A DNA stretch of 64,000 nt from Mucinivorans hirudinis (GCA_000723505.1 HG934468.1:2202798-2266797); one strand, 5' to 3'; counted from the stretch's first letter, positions 35,134 through 43,448 are shown. Numbers and translations are program-made. Notes: generated by a model from the letters alone, not told the origin.

Positions 35134-35379
35134 TTAGTGTTTACAATTACTATCCCCTTTTGCACAACTAACGTTTACCCCAGACCGACAAAGCCCTCCG
35201 GTGTGAGGTACTGTATAGGTGTTTGCCCCCAGAAATCCCGGACATTTACATCTGATTATGTATTCACTGTCATCTGTTGGCTCCATCATAGTCGTTCCAT
35301 CATTGATTATGGCATACGCACATACCGTACTCGAAAAAACAAACATTGCAATAGCAAAGTTAAATAATTTCTTTTTCAT
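35134..35379 (-). CDS. Small secreted Cys-rich peptide (module 3)
   Basis: 81 residues with signal MKKKLFNFAIAMFVFSSTVC-like, cleaved near AYA. The mature acidic stretch is followed by Cys at 44, 46, 64, 72 and 79, with a KH end. The C-terminal Cys spacing (x7, x6) is like the other two peptides. It shares the ~50 nt promoter/leader block with modules 1 and 2, which argues that it is a true gene of the same class. Confidence 0.65.
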   Translation of the reverse strand: MKKKLFNFAIAMFVFSSTVCAYAIINDGTTMMEPTDDSEYIIRCKCPGFLGANTYTVPHTGGLCRSGVNVSCAKGDSNCKH

Positions 35380-35529
35380 TTCCCTTAATTTTTAGTGGTT
35401 ATTAACTGTTTTGGATATCCACCACAAAACTAAAAAAAAAACTGATACTTCCAAGTCTTTTCTGCTGATAATCAGTTAGTAAAATAATTTTATAAATATC
35501 ATTATCCGGCTGCCTCTATTGAAAAAAAA
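35380..35529 (-). promoter_or_regulatory. Peptide promoter/leader of module 3
   Basis: Contains the conserved block with -7 box TAGTTTTG (35425..35432) and GTGGATATCC. Beyond it the sequence differs from modules 1 and 2 and has no MITE. Confidence 0.55.
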
Positions 35530-35661
35530 ATCTCTAATGCCCGTGCGGGTGCAAAGCAGTTGTGGAGTAGGCATATCGCAATGAAGCGCTTCTCAAAATG
35601 GACTCCTTCGCAGGCTCGATGCGCAGAGATACTATTTGAACAATATCCTGCAATTATTTAA
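35530..35661 (+). pseudogene. Possible transposase C-terminal remnant
   Basis: One frame reads RAGAKQLWSRHIAMKRFSKW and then TPSQARCAEILFEQYPAII before a stop. The WTPSQ.R.AEILFE.YPAI pattern resembles a segment of Bacteroidota IS transposases as I remember them, but the fragment is only 43 codons and has no start. It lies at the edge of the peptide modules. Confidence 0.35.
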
Positions 35662-35671
35662 TACCGAATAA

Positions 35672-35709
35672 AAAAAGCACCTACGTTCCTTGTCGTAAGT
35701 GCTTTTTAT
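35672..35709. terminator. Terminator after tRNA-Val
   Basis: Inverted repeat AAAAAGCAC-C-TACG / CGTA-A-GTGCTTTTT, T-rich on both sides, so it can end minus-strand tRNA transcripts. Confidence 0.65.
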
Positions 35710-35718
35710 TTTTTGTTG

Positions 35719-35793
35719 TGGGAGCAGAGGGAATCGAACCCCCGACCCTCTGCTTGTAAGGCAGATGCTCTAAACCAACTGAGCTATGCTCCC
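35719..35793 (-). tRNA. tRNA-Val(TAC)
   Basis: 75 nt cloverleaf on the minus strand. Acceptor arms GGGAGCA/TGCTCCC, D-arm AGCTCAGTTGGTTTAGAGC, anticodon stem TCTGC/GCAGA with loop CTTACAA (anticodon TAC), T-arm GGGTTCGATTCCC-like, discriminator A. CCA is not encoded. Confidence 0.95.
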
Positions 35794-35987
35794 TGCGTTG
35801 TTTATTTCAACGGCACAAAGGTACTGCTTTTTTTTGAACTACCAAATTTTTTTATGCAATTTTATGTTTTTTTTTGACGTAAGGTTGCGTTTTATTGGTT
35901 ATGGTATTGTTTATAAGGATGTTGATATTTGGAAAGGTATACTTATTTGTCGATTAGAAATCTATGTGGCAAAGTGTTCGTGTATAA

Positions 35988-36263
35988 TTACTTTTCGATA
36001 TTTCGTTCGCTGACAGGCGTTCCCGAGGCGGCATTCCAACTCAGGCGTGCGCGCAGGTCGTTGTACTTTTCGTTGAGTGTGGGTAGTCCGATGTAGGTGG
36101 TTATGGCTATGATAATCACTGTAGAGGCTGCGGCAGCTATGAGTGTGGGCACGCGATAGCTGTTGCGGGTAGGGTTACGCAAAAAGGCGACCTTTTCGAT
36201 GACGCTGTCCGAAAAACCGCCATCAACAACATCTCTTTTGTAAGTCTCAAAAATCTTTTCCAT
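35988..36263 (-). CDS. Small single-pass membrane protein after the sigma factor (possible anti-sigma partner)
   Basis: 91 residues. A soluble N-terminal ~40 residues (MEKIFETYKRDVVDGGFSDS) is followed by one membrane segment (TLIAAAASTVIIIAITTYIG) and a short charged tail. It overlaps the ECF sigma gene by 17 nt, the usual place for a membrane regulator. No anti-sigma motif is recognisable, so the role rests on context. Confidence 0.6.
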   Translation of the reverse strand: MEKIFETYKRDVVDGGFSDSVIEKVAFLRNPTRNSYRVPTLIAAAASTVIIIAITTYIGLPTLNEKYNDLRARLSWNAASGTPVSERNIEK

Positions 36264-36786
36264 CTTCCTTTAAATGTTTTTTCAATTTCTCTTTGGCACG
36301 AGCTATGGTGCTCTTGATTGTGCCCAACGGAATTGAGGTTATCTTGGCTATCTCGGAGTGAGAACATTCTTCTATACAGCTAAGTATTATCAGATTGCGT
36401 TCAGTGTCGGTAAGTGGAGCAAGTGTCTGCTCCAACATCTGAACCTCAGGCTCTACTCTGCCCGCGTTGTGTTCGGCAATCTCGGCGGAGCTTCTTTGTG
36501 TGCGAAGGCTGTCCAAAAAACGGCGATAGGCGATGCGAAAGAGCCAACCGCGGAAACCTCCTAAGCCCTTAAATTCGCCCAGAGAAGTGTAAGCCTTGAT
36601 AAGAGTCTCCTGCGAGAGGTCGTCTGCCGTGGCGCGGTCGCCGCCTGTTAGGTGGTAGAGGTAACGCCTCAGGGGCGACTGGTACTTCTTGACCAATGCC
36701 CCGAAAGCTGCCGTGTCTCCAAAAAGCCGTATCTGCGAAATGATTAACAAATCTTCCGCATTAGAGCTGATTGGATTTGTCTTCAC
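36247..36786 (-). CDS. ECF-type RNA polymerase sigma factor
   Basis: 179 residues from GTG at 36786 (VKTNPISSNAEDL); an ATG at 36843 would add 19 residues unlike the family and deepen the overlap with the upstream gene. Sigma-2 block: FGALVKKYQSPLRRYLYHLT and DDLSQETLIKAY. Sigma-4 block: LTDTERNLIILSCIEE, HSEIAKITSIPLGTIKSTI. It directs polymerase to a specific regulon. Sits between a DUF6249-like membrane protein and a small membrane protein, all overlapping. Confidence 0.88.
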   Translation of the reverse strand: MKTNPISSNAEDLLIISQIRLFGDTAAFGALVKKYQSPLRRYLYHLTGGDRATADDLSQETLIKAYTSLGEFKGLGGFRGWLFRIAYRRFLDSLRTQRSSAEIAEHNAGRVEPEVQMLEQTLAPLTDTERNLIILSCIEECSHSEIAKITSIPLGTIKSTIARAKEKLKKHLKEDGKDF

Positions 36787-37381
36787 TGTTACTACGTTTA
36801 TTAAATTCGATGAACAACAATACTGCCGCCACTGCAAATGCAATCAATACACTCGCAAAAAGCACTGTCTCTGTCCTTCCGTGAGCATTTGCAACTCCAA
36901 TAATCATAAAGAGCGAAATCATTGCACATACAATCGAGAGCACCAAATGTGTGCGTCCCTGCATTGGAATACTCTTAGAACTATATACCACCGCTTTGGA
37001 GAACATATCGGGAACGGAACCGGTCATTTCCGTACACTTGATAATAGTGTCATACTTAACTTGACTTTTGCGGAAGGCAAACATTGTCAATATATAGGTG
37101 ATGAAGGTGATGAAAACACCAATGATTAAAAATATAAAAATCGGAACTAAGTCATTCATCAACCATCGCCACGAACCACTATCTTGAATATCCTGTAATC
37201 GGACATTGGCGTTGTTAATCTTCTTCTCCAATTTCTCATTGACTTGGTTTTGGCTATCAACGAAACTGTCTATTTTCTCCGACAGCTTCTCGATGGTTAC
37301 TGTCTCTTGTTGTTGTGGCGTTTGTGCCATTGGTGCAATGCAAACAAGGGCGGCAACGAAAATCAGTAGTAGTTTTTTCAT
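36761..37381 (-). CDS. DUF6249-like membrane protein
   Basis: 206 residues from MKKLLLIFVAALVCIAPMAQ (signal peptide; the longer open frame upstream has no signal). A coiled-coil-like segment (EKLSEKIDSFVDSQNQVNEK) is followed by three hydrophobic helices (LVPIFIFLIIGVFITFITYI; HLVLSIVCAMISLFMIIGVA; VLFASVLIAFAVAAVLLFIE). It resembles the DUF6249 proteins found beside ECF sigma factors in Bacteroidota. Overlaps the sigma gene by 26 nt. Confidence 0.65.
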   Translation of the reverse strand: MKKLLLIFVAALVCIAPMAQTPQQQETVTIEKLSEKIDSFVDSQNQVNEKLEKKINNANVRLQDIQDSGSWRWLMNDLVPIFIFLIIGVFITFITYILTMFAFRKSQVKYDTIIKCTEMTGSVPDMFSKAVVYSSKSIPMQGRTHLVLSIVCAMISLFMIIGVANAHGRTETVLFASVLIAFAVAAVLLFIEFNKRSNSEDKSNQL

Positions 37382-37455
37382 TTTTCTTTGTTTTTGTTTG
37401 CATATAAGACGCTGCAAGTGGCGATTTTGGATGAGCAAAACAGATGTTTTGTGAA

Positions 37456-38502
37456 CTATCTACTCAATTTCACCGTCAAGAGCACGGGGTTGTGGTCGGA
37501 ATTTTCAAACCCCAAATCGACCGTCTCCACCGAAACAGGCTCAACGTCACCACCAAGCAGCGCAAAATCAATCGCCGAACGCGTGGTGGTCTGTGCGTTA
37601 TAGGGTTCGTAGCCGTAACGCACCGATTTAACTGTCGTGTCTGCCAAAACTCTGAAACCTTGTGGAAAATCATTGCTGCTCAGGCTAATGACCGAGAAGT
37701 GTTTATCCTGCAACTCCCTCTGCGAAGCCTTGTACCCCGGCGGATTCGAGTTCCAATCGCCGGCGGTAACCGAGAGCGGTTTGTCGCTCAGATAGTTTTT
37801 CAGAAACGCAAACTCTACGGCGCGCATTCCTCCATTGTCGTAGGCTGAGTTGTGGGTATTATTGATGTAGAGGATTTTATCATTACCGATGGCGAAAGAT
37901 GCTGCGAGCAGGCAGCGTTTCAAGTCGAACATTCGCTGCGGAAAAGATACCCTTGAGGGATATTGCAACCTCAGGACATTCACCGGTATGTGGCGACTGA
38001 GAATCACGACTCCGGATTTGACTCTTCCTATTGGGTCGCTCAACGGAATGGGCACATACTGAGATTGATAGTTGATGCCCCACCACCCCAAAAACTCGGG
38101 CAGTGCCGCCCGCAGGGAGTCATACTCGTTTATATGGTAGCTGCGTTTGGAGTTGAAATCAACCTCTTGGAGCAGAATGAAGTCTGCATCGCGATGCTGC
38201 TTCAAAAATGCGGTTATATCCTTTAGGTTCTTGATTGTACGCTCGCGTGAGGTGCGCGTCTTCGTGCCTCCGTCATAGAAAAAATCCATATCGCTGCCCA
38301 AGCCCGCATAGCCGATATTCCAACTCACAATCTTCAAAGTATCTTTTTGGATAACATCCGGCGTCATACCGGCAACGGATTGGTATTCTACCTCATCCGG
38401 CATCCACTCAGTGGAGCGCATAACAACAATGAATGCCGCCGCAAAAATAAGCGCCGTTACGGGCAGCCATATTGCCAGTTTTATTAATATTCTCTTTACC
38501 AT
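37456..38502 (-). CDS. Endonuclease/exonuclease/phosphatase family protein, membrane anchored
   Basis: 348 residues. One N-terminal membrane helix (LAIWLPVTALIFAAAFIVVM), then an EEP domain: IVSWNIGYAG, FILLQEVDFN (metal Glu), NNTHNSAYD, TAGDWNSNP and a terminal SDHNPVL. Substrate (nucleic acid, sphingolipid or phosphoinositide) cannot be told. It overlaps ftsL by 7 nt, where ftsI would be expected in a normal dcw cluster. Confidence 0.85.
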   Translation of the reverse strand: MVKRILIKLAIWLPVTALIFAAAFIVVMRSTEWMPDEVEYQSVAGMTPDVIQKDTLKIVSWNIGYAGLGSDMDFFYDGGTKTRTSRERTIKNLKDITAFLKQHRDADFILLQEVDFNSKRSYHINEYDSLRAALPEFLGWWGINYQSQYVPIPLSDPIGRVKSGVVILSRHIPVNVLRLQYPSRVSFPQRMFDLKRCLLAASFAIGNDKILYINNTHNSAYDNGGMRAVEFAFLKNYLSDKPLSVTAGDWNSNPPGYKASQRELQDKHFSVISLSSNDFPQGFRVLADTTVKSVRYGYEPYNAQTTTRSAIDFALLGGDVEPVSVETVDLGFENSDHNPVLLTVKLSR

Positions 38503-38810
38503 ATCGTTATTGGAGGGTCGCCTTTGTCGCTAAGTGCTATTCCTCTTGCGGCGAGTCGTCGTTCTATCTCCTGTTGCCGTGTGAGAGCCGTGCGCTGAGC
38601 CTCGGTGGTAACCTGCGTGGTTTTAAGCATTTTAAGTTCGTTGCGCAGTTCGTTTATTTTCCGATATTTGACCTGTACCGAAAAGCTGTTCGTCATATAC
38701 AAAATTGCTAGCAGTGCCGCAAAACCGACAACGGGTAAGCGCCGCACAACTCTCTCATTAGCAAGCTCGCGCGCTGTTACCCAGCCCCATATTGTAGATT
38801 TTTTTGCCAT
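38496..38810 (-). CDS. ftsL: FtsL-like cell division protein
   Basis: 104 residues from MAKKSTIWGW. A short basic cytosolic part, one membrane helix (LPVVGFAALLAILYMTNSFS) and a heptad-rich periplasmic segment (YRKINELRNELKMLKTTQVT), the architecture of Bacteroidota FtsL-like proteins. It lies 38 nt after rsmH. The name rests on shape and position. Confidence 0.75.
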   Translation of the reverse strand: MAKKSTIWGWVTARELANERVVRRLPVVGFAALLAILYMTNSFSVQVKYRKINELRNELKMLKTTQVTTEAQRTALTRQQEIERRLAARGIALSDKGDPPITIW

Positions 38811-38848
38811 CGAGTAAGTTAAGTGGACTTTCAAGAAACCAGTTTAAT

Positions 38849-39745
38849 TCATAATTTAGTTGCCACCCTCAAGCGTGCGCTGCGTGAGCGGGAATTTTCG
38901 GCGATTTCAGCCTCACTCGGCTCCACTGCTTTGCGTGTAACCAACTCGAAAGGGGTGGAGATGTTTCCATAAAAATCTTTCTGCACCTTACCGTTGAAAG
39001 TACCTGTCTTCATAAAATTCTTCACTAGTCTATCCTCCAGCGAGTGGTAGGTTATTACCGATAATCTGCCGCCTGGTTTTAGTATTTTCAGTGACTGTTC
39101 CAGCATCATCTCCAGCGCCTCCATCTCACCATTTACCTCAATGCGAAGCGCTTGGAAGAGCTTTGCCCTGAATTTAGATTCGCCCCCCCTAGGTGTAACC
39201 TTATCCACTACCTCCAAAAGCTCGCCTATGGTCAGCACAGGGGTGTTCTCCCGCGCCGCCACAATCGCATTGGCAATCCTAAATGGTCTTTCCAGCTCTC
39301 CATACTCTCCGAAAATATGCGCTAACCGCGCATCATCATACTCGTTGATAACATTTGCCGCCGTTTGGTCGGCACTTTGATTCATCCGCATATCCAGTGG
39401 CGCATCAAAGCGAAAGGAGAAGCCTCGCTCGGGGGTGTCGAAGTGGTGGGACGAAACACCATAGTCTGCCAAAATACCGTCCACGCTCTCTACGCCTTCT
39501 GCTCTGAGGCATCCGCGAAGGAACTTAAAATTGTTGTTTATCAGTGTAAAACGTTTGTCGTCTATTGCATTTGCAAGTGTGTCTTTGTCTTGGTCGAAGG
39601 AGTATAATCGCCCTTTTTTGCCAAGTCGTGAGAGTATCTCGCGCGAGTGTCCGCCGCCGCCAAAAGTGGCATCGACGTATGTGCCGGCGGGGTTTATGTT
39701 GAGTAAATCAACGCTGGGGTTGAGTAGGACGGGGGTGTGGTACAT
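38849..39745 (-). CDS. rsmH: 16S rRNA (cytosine-N4)-methyltransferase RsmH
   Basis: 298 residues from MYHTPVLLNPSVDLL. SAM-binding block YVDATFGGGGHSREIL, then DYGVSSHHFDTPERGFSF, PLDMRMNQ and the C-terminal SVITYHSLEDRLVKNFM. It methylates C1402 of 16S rRNA. The extra 21 codons upstream are unlike the family. Promoter TATCTTTG at 39831..39838. mraZ is not found upstream. Confidence 0.95.
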   Translation of the reverse strand: MYHTPVLLNPSVDLLNINPAGTYVDATFGGGGHSREILSRLGKKGRLYSFDQDKDTLANAIDDKRFTLINNNFKFLRGCLRAEGVESVDGILADYGVSSHHFDTPERGFSFRFDAPLDMRMNQSADQTAANVINEYDDARLAHIFGEYGELERPFRIANAIVAARENTPVLTIGELLEVVDKVTPRGGESKFRAKLFQALRIEVNGEMEALEMMLEQSLKILKPGGRLSVITYHSLEDRLVKNFMKTGTFNGKVQKDFYGNISTPFELVTRKAVEPSEAEIAENSRSRSARLRVATKL

Positions 39746-40107
39746 ACTTTGCGAATGATAGTGGGATGGGAGTTTTGGTAGCCATAGGAGTCTCCTTTGT
39801 CTTGCCAACCTCTCTTACCCTTTATATCTGCAAAGATAATTATTTTCCGATATAATTTTGAAATAAGAATAATAAATTGTATATTTACGGGGTGAAAATG
39901 GGCTAATTAGCAAAAATATTATTATTCATTTTTGTTGATTGCAAATTGATGGCAAAATAGCTTTTTTTACTGCAAAAATAATTTTTTCTCTTGCAAGGTT
40001 TTCCCGTTTTTCTGCAAAGGGTTTGCTCTTATTTGTTTGTTATCAAAATTTTCATAATCCCCTTGGGTCATTACTAAAAGCATTTCAAAGAATTAAAATA
40101 TATAAAA
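39746..40107. promoter_or_regulatory. Divergent control region of rsmH and the glycogen operon
   Basis: 362 nt, no gene. The rsmH -7 box is at 39831..39838 (minus). On the plus side GCAA motifs occur at 39910, 39941, 39952, 39972, 39993 and 40014, spaced 31, 11, 20, 21 and 21 nt, i.e. close to whole helical turns, upstream of the debranching enzyme gene. This may be a bent or multi-site regulator region (inference). No clear TAnnTTTG box is seen for the plus-strand operon. Confidence 0.45.
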
Positions 40108-42027
40108 ATGGCAGTATTACACTTCGACAAAGCCGAACTCGGTAATTTGGAGTATTCGCTCGTTCGCGAGATGCTCGCTACGAACCGTTCCGGAGGCTAT
40201 CTGAGCACAACCATTGTTTGTTGCAACACGCGAAAGTATCACGGTCTGATGGTTTGCCCCATCGAAGAATTGGGTGGTGAGCAGTTTGTATTGCTCAGCT
40301 CGTTGGACGAAACCATCGTGCAGCACGACCAACCCTTCAACTTGGCGATTCACCGCTTCCCGGGTAGCTATGAACCTCGCGGGCACAAGTACATCATCGA
40401 CTTCGACTACACGCCAACCCCCTCCATTACCTATCGTGTGGGTGGCGTTAAGCTCAAAAAAGAGCTGCTCTGGGTGCACACTGCGCAGCAACTGCTCATT
40501 CGCTACACCCTATTGGAGGCTCACTCGCAAACATTCTTGCGCCTGCGCCCATTCTTAGCGTTCCGTAATCGCCACGCTCTGAGCAAAGAGAATATGGAGG
40601 CAGATGGACGCTCCTATCCAATCACAGGCGGCGTTCGTAACAAACTCTATCAGGGTTTCCCTTGGCTCAATATGCAGACCAGCCGCGAAACCAACTTTGT
40701 TGCAGCTCCCATTTGGTACAACAATTTTGAGTATCAGGCAGAGAAAAAGCGGGGTTACGATTGCTTGGAAGACCTTTTGACAACCGGTTACTTTGAGCTG
40801 GAGCTCAAAGCGGGCGAGAGTGTTGTCTTCTCGGCATCGACTGCGGAACACAACCCCGACACGTTGGTACAGCTCTTTGAAGAGGAGCTTGCGCGCCGTA
40901 CAAACAAGACCGAATTTTTGCCCCTTATGCGCCACTCGGCACGTCAGTTTCTGATCAATTATAATGGCGGCGTGGCTCTGGAGGCGGGTTACCCTTGGTA
41001 TAACCCACGCTCGCGCGAAACTTTCATTGCCTTGGCAGGGTGTACGCTTACGCAGGGGTTGAATATCAAGTGCAAAGAGATTCTCGACCGCCACGTATCA
41101 CGCCTGCATAACGGACTGTTCGGGCAGCACCTGGCTGCCGATACTCAACTGTGGTTCTATCATACTCTCCAAGAGTTCGAGAAGGTGTCCGGTGCGGCAG
41201 AGGTGTGGAAAAACTATGGCGAGGCAATGAAAAATATCTTGTGGACATACCGCAACGGCGATACGCCGGAGCGTTGTATCCATATGGCTGATAATGGTTT
41301 GATTCACGCGGCACTCGCAGGTAGTGCCCTCACGTGGATGAACGTCAAAATAGACGGACAGCCCCTCACGCGCCGTCCGGGCTTTACGGTGGAGGTGAAT
41401 GCGCTCTGGTATAATGCGGTTTGCTATACCTTGGCATTGGCTGAGCAGTTTGGTGATGAGGAGTTTGTGAGAGAGTGGTGCGAAATTCCGGGTCAGATTC
41501 AGGACTCTTTCCAGAGGATGTTCTATATGAAAGACCGCAAGTATTGTGCCGACTTTGTGTATGAAGGTTTTCAAAATACCGACATCAGACCTAATCAGTT
41601 GTTTGCCTGCTCGTTGGCATACTCTCCGCTTGTCGAGGAGCAGAAGTGGGCGGTGTTGGAAACCATTCGTACCCATTTGCTTACCCCGCGCGGTCTACGC
41701 ACGCTCACCCCGACTCATCCGGCATATAAGGGGCGCTTCTTTGGGAGTCAGGAGCAGCGCGACTCGGCACGTCATAACGGTTCGGCATACTCTTGGCTGC
41801 TGGAACACTACGTTCGTGCACGCTTCGCTCTGGATGGTGCATCGTTCGTCTACAAGGCGCAGGAACTTTTGGCGAGTTACGAAGAGAATTTGTTGATGTA
41901 TTGCATCGGTTCGGTGGCAGAGGTTTACGACGGAGACCCCCCACACAACCCCGGTGGTTCGATATCGTACGCTCCAAGCGTTGGTGCAGTGTTGGCAATC
42001 AATGAATTGATAGAAAAATATAAGTAA
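40108..42027 (+). CDS. Glycogen debranching enzyme (amylo-alpha-1,6-glucosidase)
   Basis: 639 residues. An N-terminal GDE_N beta domain (LATNRSGGYLSTTIVCCNTR, KYHGLMV) precedes an (alpha/alpha)6 catalytic domain (GYPWYNPRSRETFIALAGCT, DTQLWFYHTLQEFEK, VEVNALWYNAV, RPNQLFACSL, GAYSW-like GSAYSWLLEHY). It removes alpha-1,6 branch stubs in glycogen in the cytosol. First gene of a glycogen operon with the GT4 synthase and GH57 enzyme. Confidence 0.93.
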   Translation: MAVLHFDKAELGNLEYSLVREMLATNRSGGYLSTTIVCCNTRKYHGLMVCPIEELGGEQFVLLSSLDETIVQHDQPFNLAIHRFPGSYEPRGHKYIIDFDYTPTPSITYRVGGVKLKKELLWVHTAQQLLIRYTLLEAHSQTFLRLRPFLAFRNRHALSKENMEADGRSYPITGGVRNKLYQGFPWLNMQTSRETNFVAAPIWYNNFEYQAEKKRGYDCLEDLLTTGYFELELKAGESVVFSASTAEHNPDTLVQLFEEELARRTNKTEFLPLMRHSARQFLINYNGGVALEAGYPWYNPRSRETFIALAGCTLTQGLNIKCKEILDRHVSRLHNGLFGQHLAADTQLWFYHTLQEFEKVSGAAEVWKNYGEAMKNILWTYRNGDTPERCIHMADNGLIHAALAGSALTWMNVKIDGQPLTRRPGFTVEVNALWYNAVCYTLALAEQFGDEEFVREWCEIPGQIQDSFQRMFYMKDRKYCADFVYEGFQNTDIRPNQLFACSLAYSPLVEEQKWAVLETIRTHLLTPRGLRTLTPTHPAYKGRFFGSQEQRDSARHNGSAYSWLLEHYVRARFALDGASFVYKAQELLASYEENLLMYCIGSVAEVYDGDPPHNPGGSISYAPSVGAVLAINELIEKYK

Positions 42028-42032
42028 TTAAT

Positions 42033-42143
42033 TGTGATTTGTGATATGTGATTTGTGATTTGTAGAAAGTGATGTTCCTCAAAAAGAGTAAGAGGTAATT
42101 AAATCACAAATCTCATATCACAAATCACCCATCACCCATCACA
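42033..42143. repeat. Heptamer inverted-repeat element, copy 1
   Basis: Left arm built of TGTGATT/TGTGATA units; right arm of the complementary ATCACAA-type units. They are separated by ~38 nt and can form a long hairpin. It lies between the debranching and GT4 genes. The same unit structure occurs in the tmRNA leader (55452..55540). Confidence 0.7.
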
Positions 42144-42158
42144 AAAAATAGTAGAATA

Positions 42159-43448
42159 ATGAGAGTATTAATGTTCGGATGGGAGTTTCCTCCTCACATT
42201 GCAGGAGGGCTCGGTACGGCCTGTTACGGTCTCACACGCAGTATGGCAGCAGCCGGTTGCGAAGTGATTTTTGTCGTTCCCAAGGCTTACGGCGACGAAG
42301 ATGAGCGATATATTCGTATAAAAAATGCTTCGGATGTGGAAGCCCCTTACGGCTCACTCACCGAGGAGAACGAATTTACTAAACACCTTCAATTTATACA
42401 AATCAACTCAAACCTTGTCCCCTACCTCTCTCCCGAGGAGTACGAGGAGCGTTATGATGAATATAAGAGCGAGAAGGTGCAGACAACCAAAGATATTTGG
42501 AAACAACGTTATTCGTTCAGCGGCAAGTATGGTGCGAACCTCTACGAGGAGGTGGCTCGCTATGCAGTGGTTGCGGCAGAGGTTGCCAAGGAGCTTGAAG
42601 GTCAATTTGATATAATCCACGCCCACGACTGGCTCACATATTTTGCCGGCATTGCGGCAAAGCGCGTTTCGGGCAAACCGTTGGTTGTCCATATGCACGC
42701 TACGGAGTTTGACCGCACGGGTGAAAATGTGAACACGATAGTCTATAATATTGAGCGCACGGGTATGCACGGTGCGGATAAGGTTTGCGCCGTTAGTAAT
42801 ATGACACGCCAAACGGTTATCGACAAATATGGCGTGCCGGCAGACAAGGTGGTAACGGTTCACAATGGCGTACTCTTCAAAACGGAGAGCAATGCTGAGG
42901 TTGAGCGCAATATTGACGATAAGATTGTAACATTCCTCGGTCGTATCACCTACCAAAAGGGACCCGACTACTTTGTGGAGGCGGCGGCAAAGGTGCTCAA
43001 GAAGTTGCCCAATGTTCGTTTTGTGATGGCAGGCTCGGGCGATATGCTCAACCACGTTATTCGTCGTGTGGCGAAACTAGGCATTGCGGATAGATTCCAC
43101 TTTACCGGATTTTTGCGCGGTAATGACGTTCAGAAGATGTTTGCGCTGAGCGATATATATATTATGCCTTCTGTCTCTGAGCCCTTTGGTATCTCACCTT
43201 TGGAGGCTATGCGTGCCAATGTGCCGGTGATTATCAGCAAACAATCGGGTGTGGCAGAGATTTTGGAGACTGCCGTCAAGGTTGATTACTGGGACGTGGA
43301 CGCAATGGCTGATGCTATTTACAGCTTAATAAAATACCCCGTCCTCTCGGATATTTACAAGGATAAAGGTATGGACGAGGTGAATACGCTCACGTGGGAC
43401 CCGGCAGCAAAGAAACTTGTGGAAATATACAGCGAGCTGCTAAAATAA
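42159..43448 (+). CDS. GT4-family glycogen synthase-like glycosyltransferase
   Basis: 429 residues, GT-B fold. Start block MRVLMFGWEFPPHIAGGLGT, IIHAHDWLTYFAGIAAK, acceptor/donor loop TFLGRITYQKGPDYFVEAA, and the donor-binding SEPFGISPLEAMRANVPVI with the EX7E Glu pair. Predicted to extend alpha-1,4-glucan from a nucleotide sugar. Second gene of the glycogen operon. Confidence 0.9.
   Translation: MRVLMFGWEFPPHIAGGLGTACYGLTRSMAAAGCEVIFVVPKAYGDEDERYIRIKNASDVEAPYGSLTEENEFTKHLQFIQINSNLVPYLSPEEYEERYDEYKSEKVQTTKDIWKQRYSFSGKYGANLYEEVARYAVVAAEVAKELEGQFDIIHAHDWLTYFAGIAAKRVSGKPLVVHMHATEFDRTGENVNTIVYNIERTGMHGADKVCAVSNMTRQTVIDKYGVPADKVVTVHNGVLFKTESNAEVERNIDDKIVTFLGRITYQKGPDYFVEAAAKVLKKLPNVRFVMAGSGDMLNHVIRRVAKLGIADRFHFTGFLRGNDVQKMFALSDIYIMPSVSEPFGISPLEAMRANVPVIISKQSGVAEILETAVKVDYWDVDAMADAIYSLIKYPVLSDIYKDKGMDEVNTLTWDPAAKKLVEIYSELLK

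Noticed and set aside
36787-36843. Longer N terminus for the ECF sigma factor
   Set aside because: The extra residues (many Cys, His, Gln) are unlike sigma factors and are the complement-frame of the upstream gene's end.
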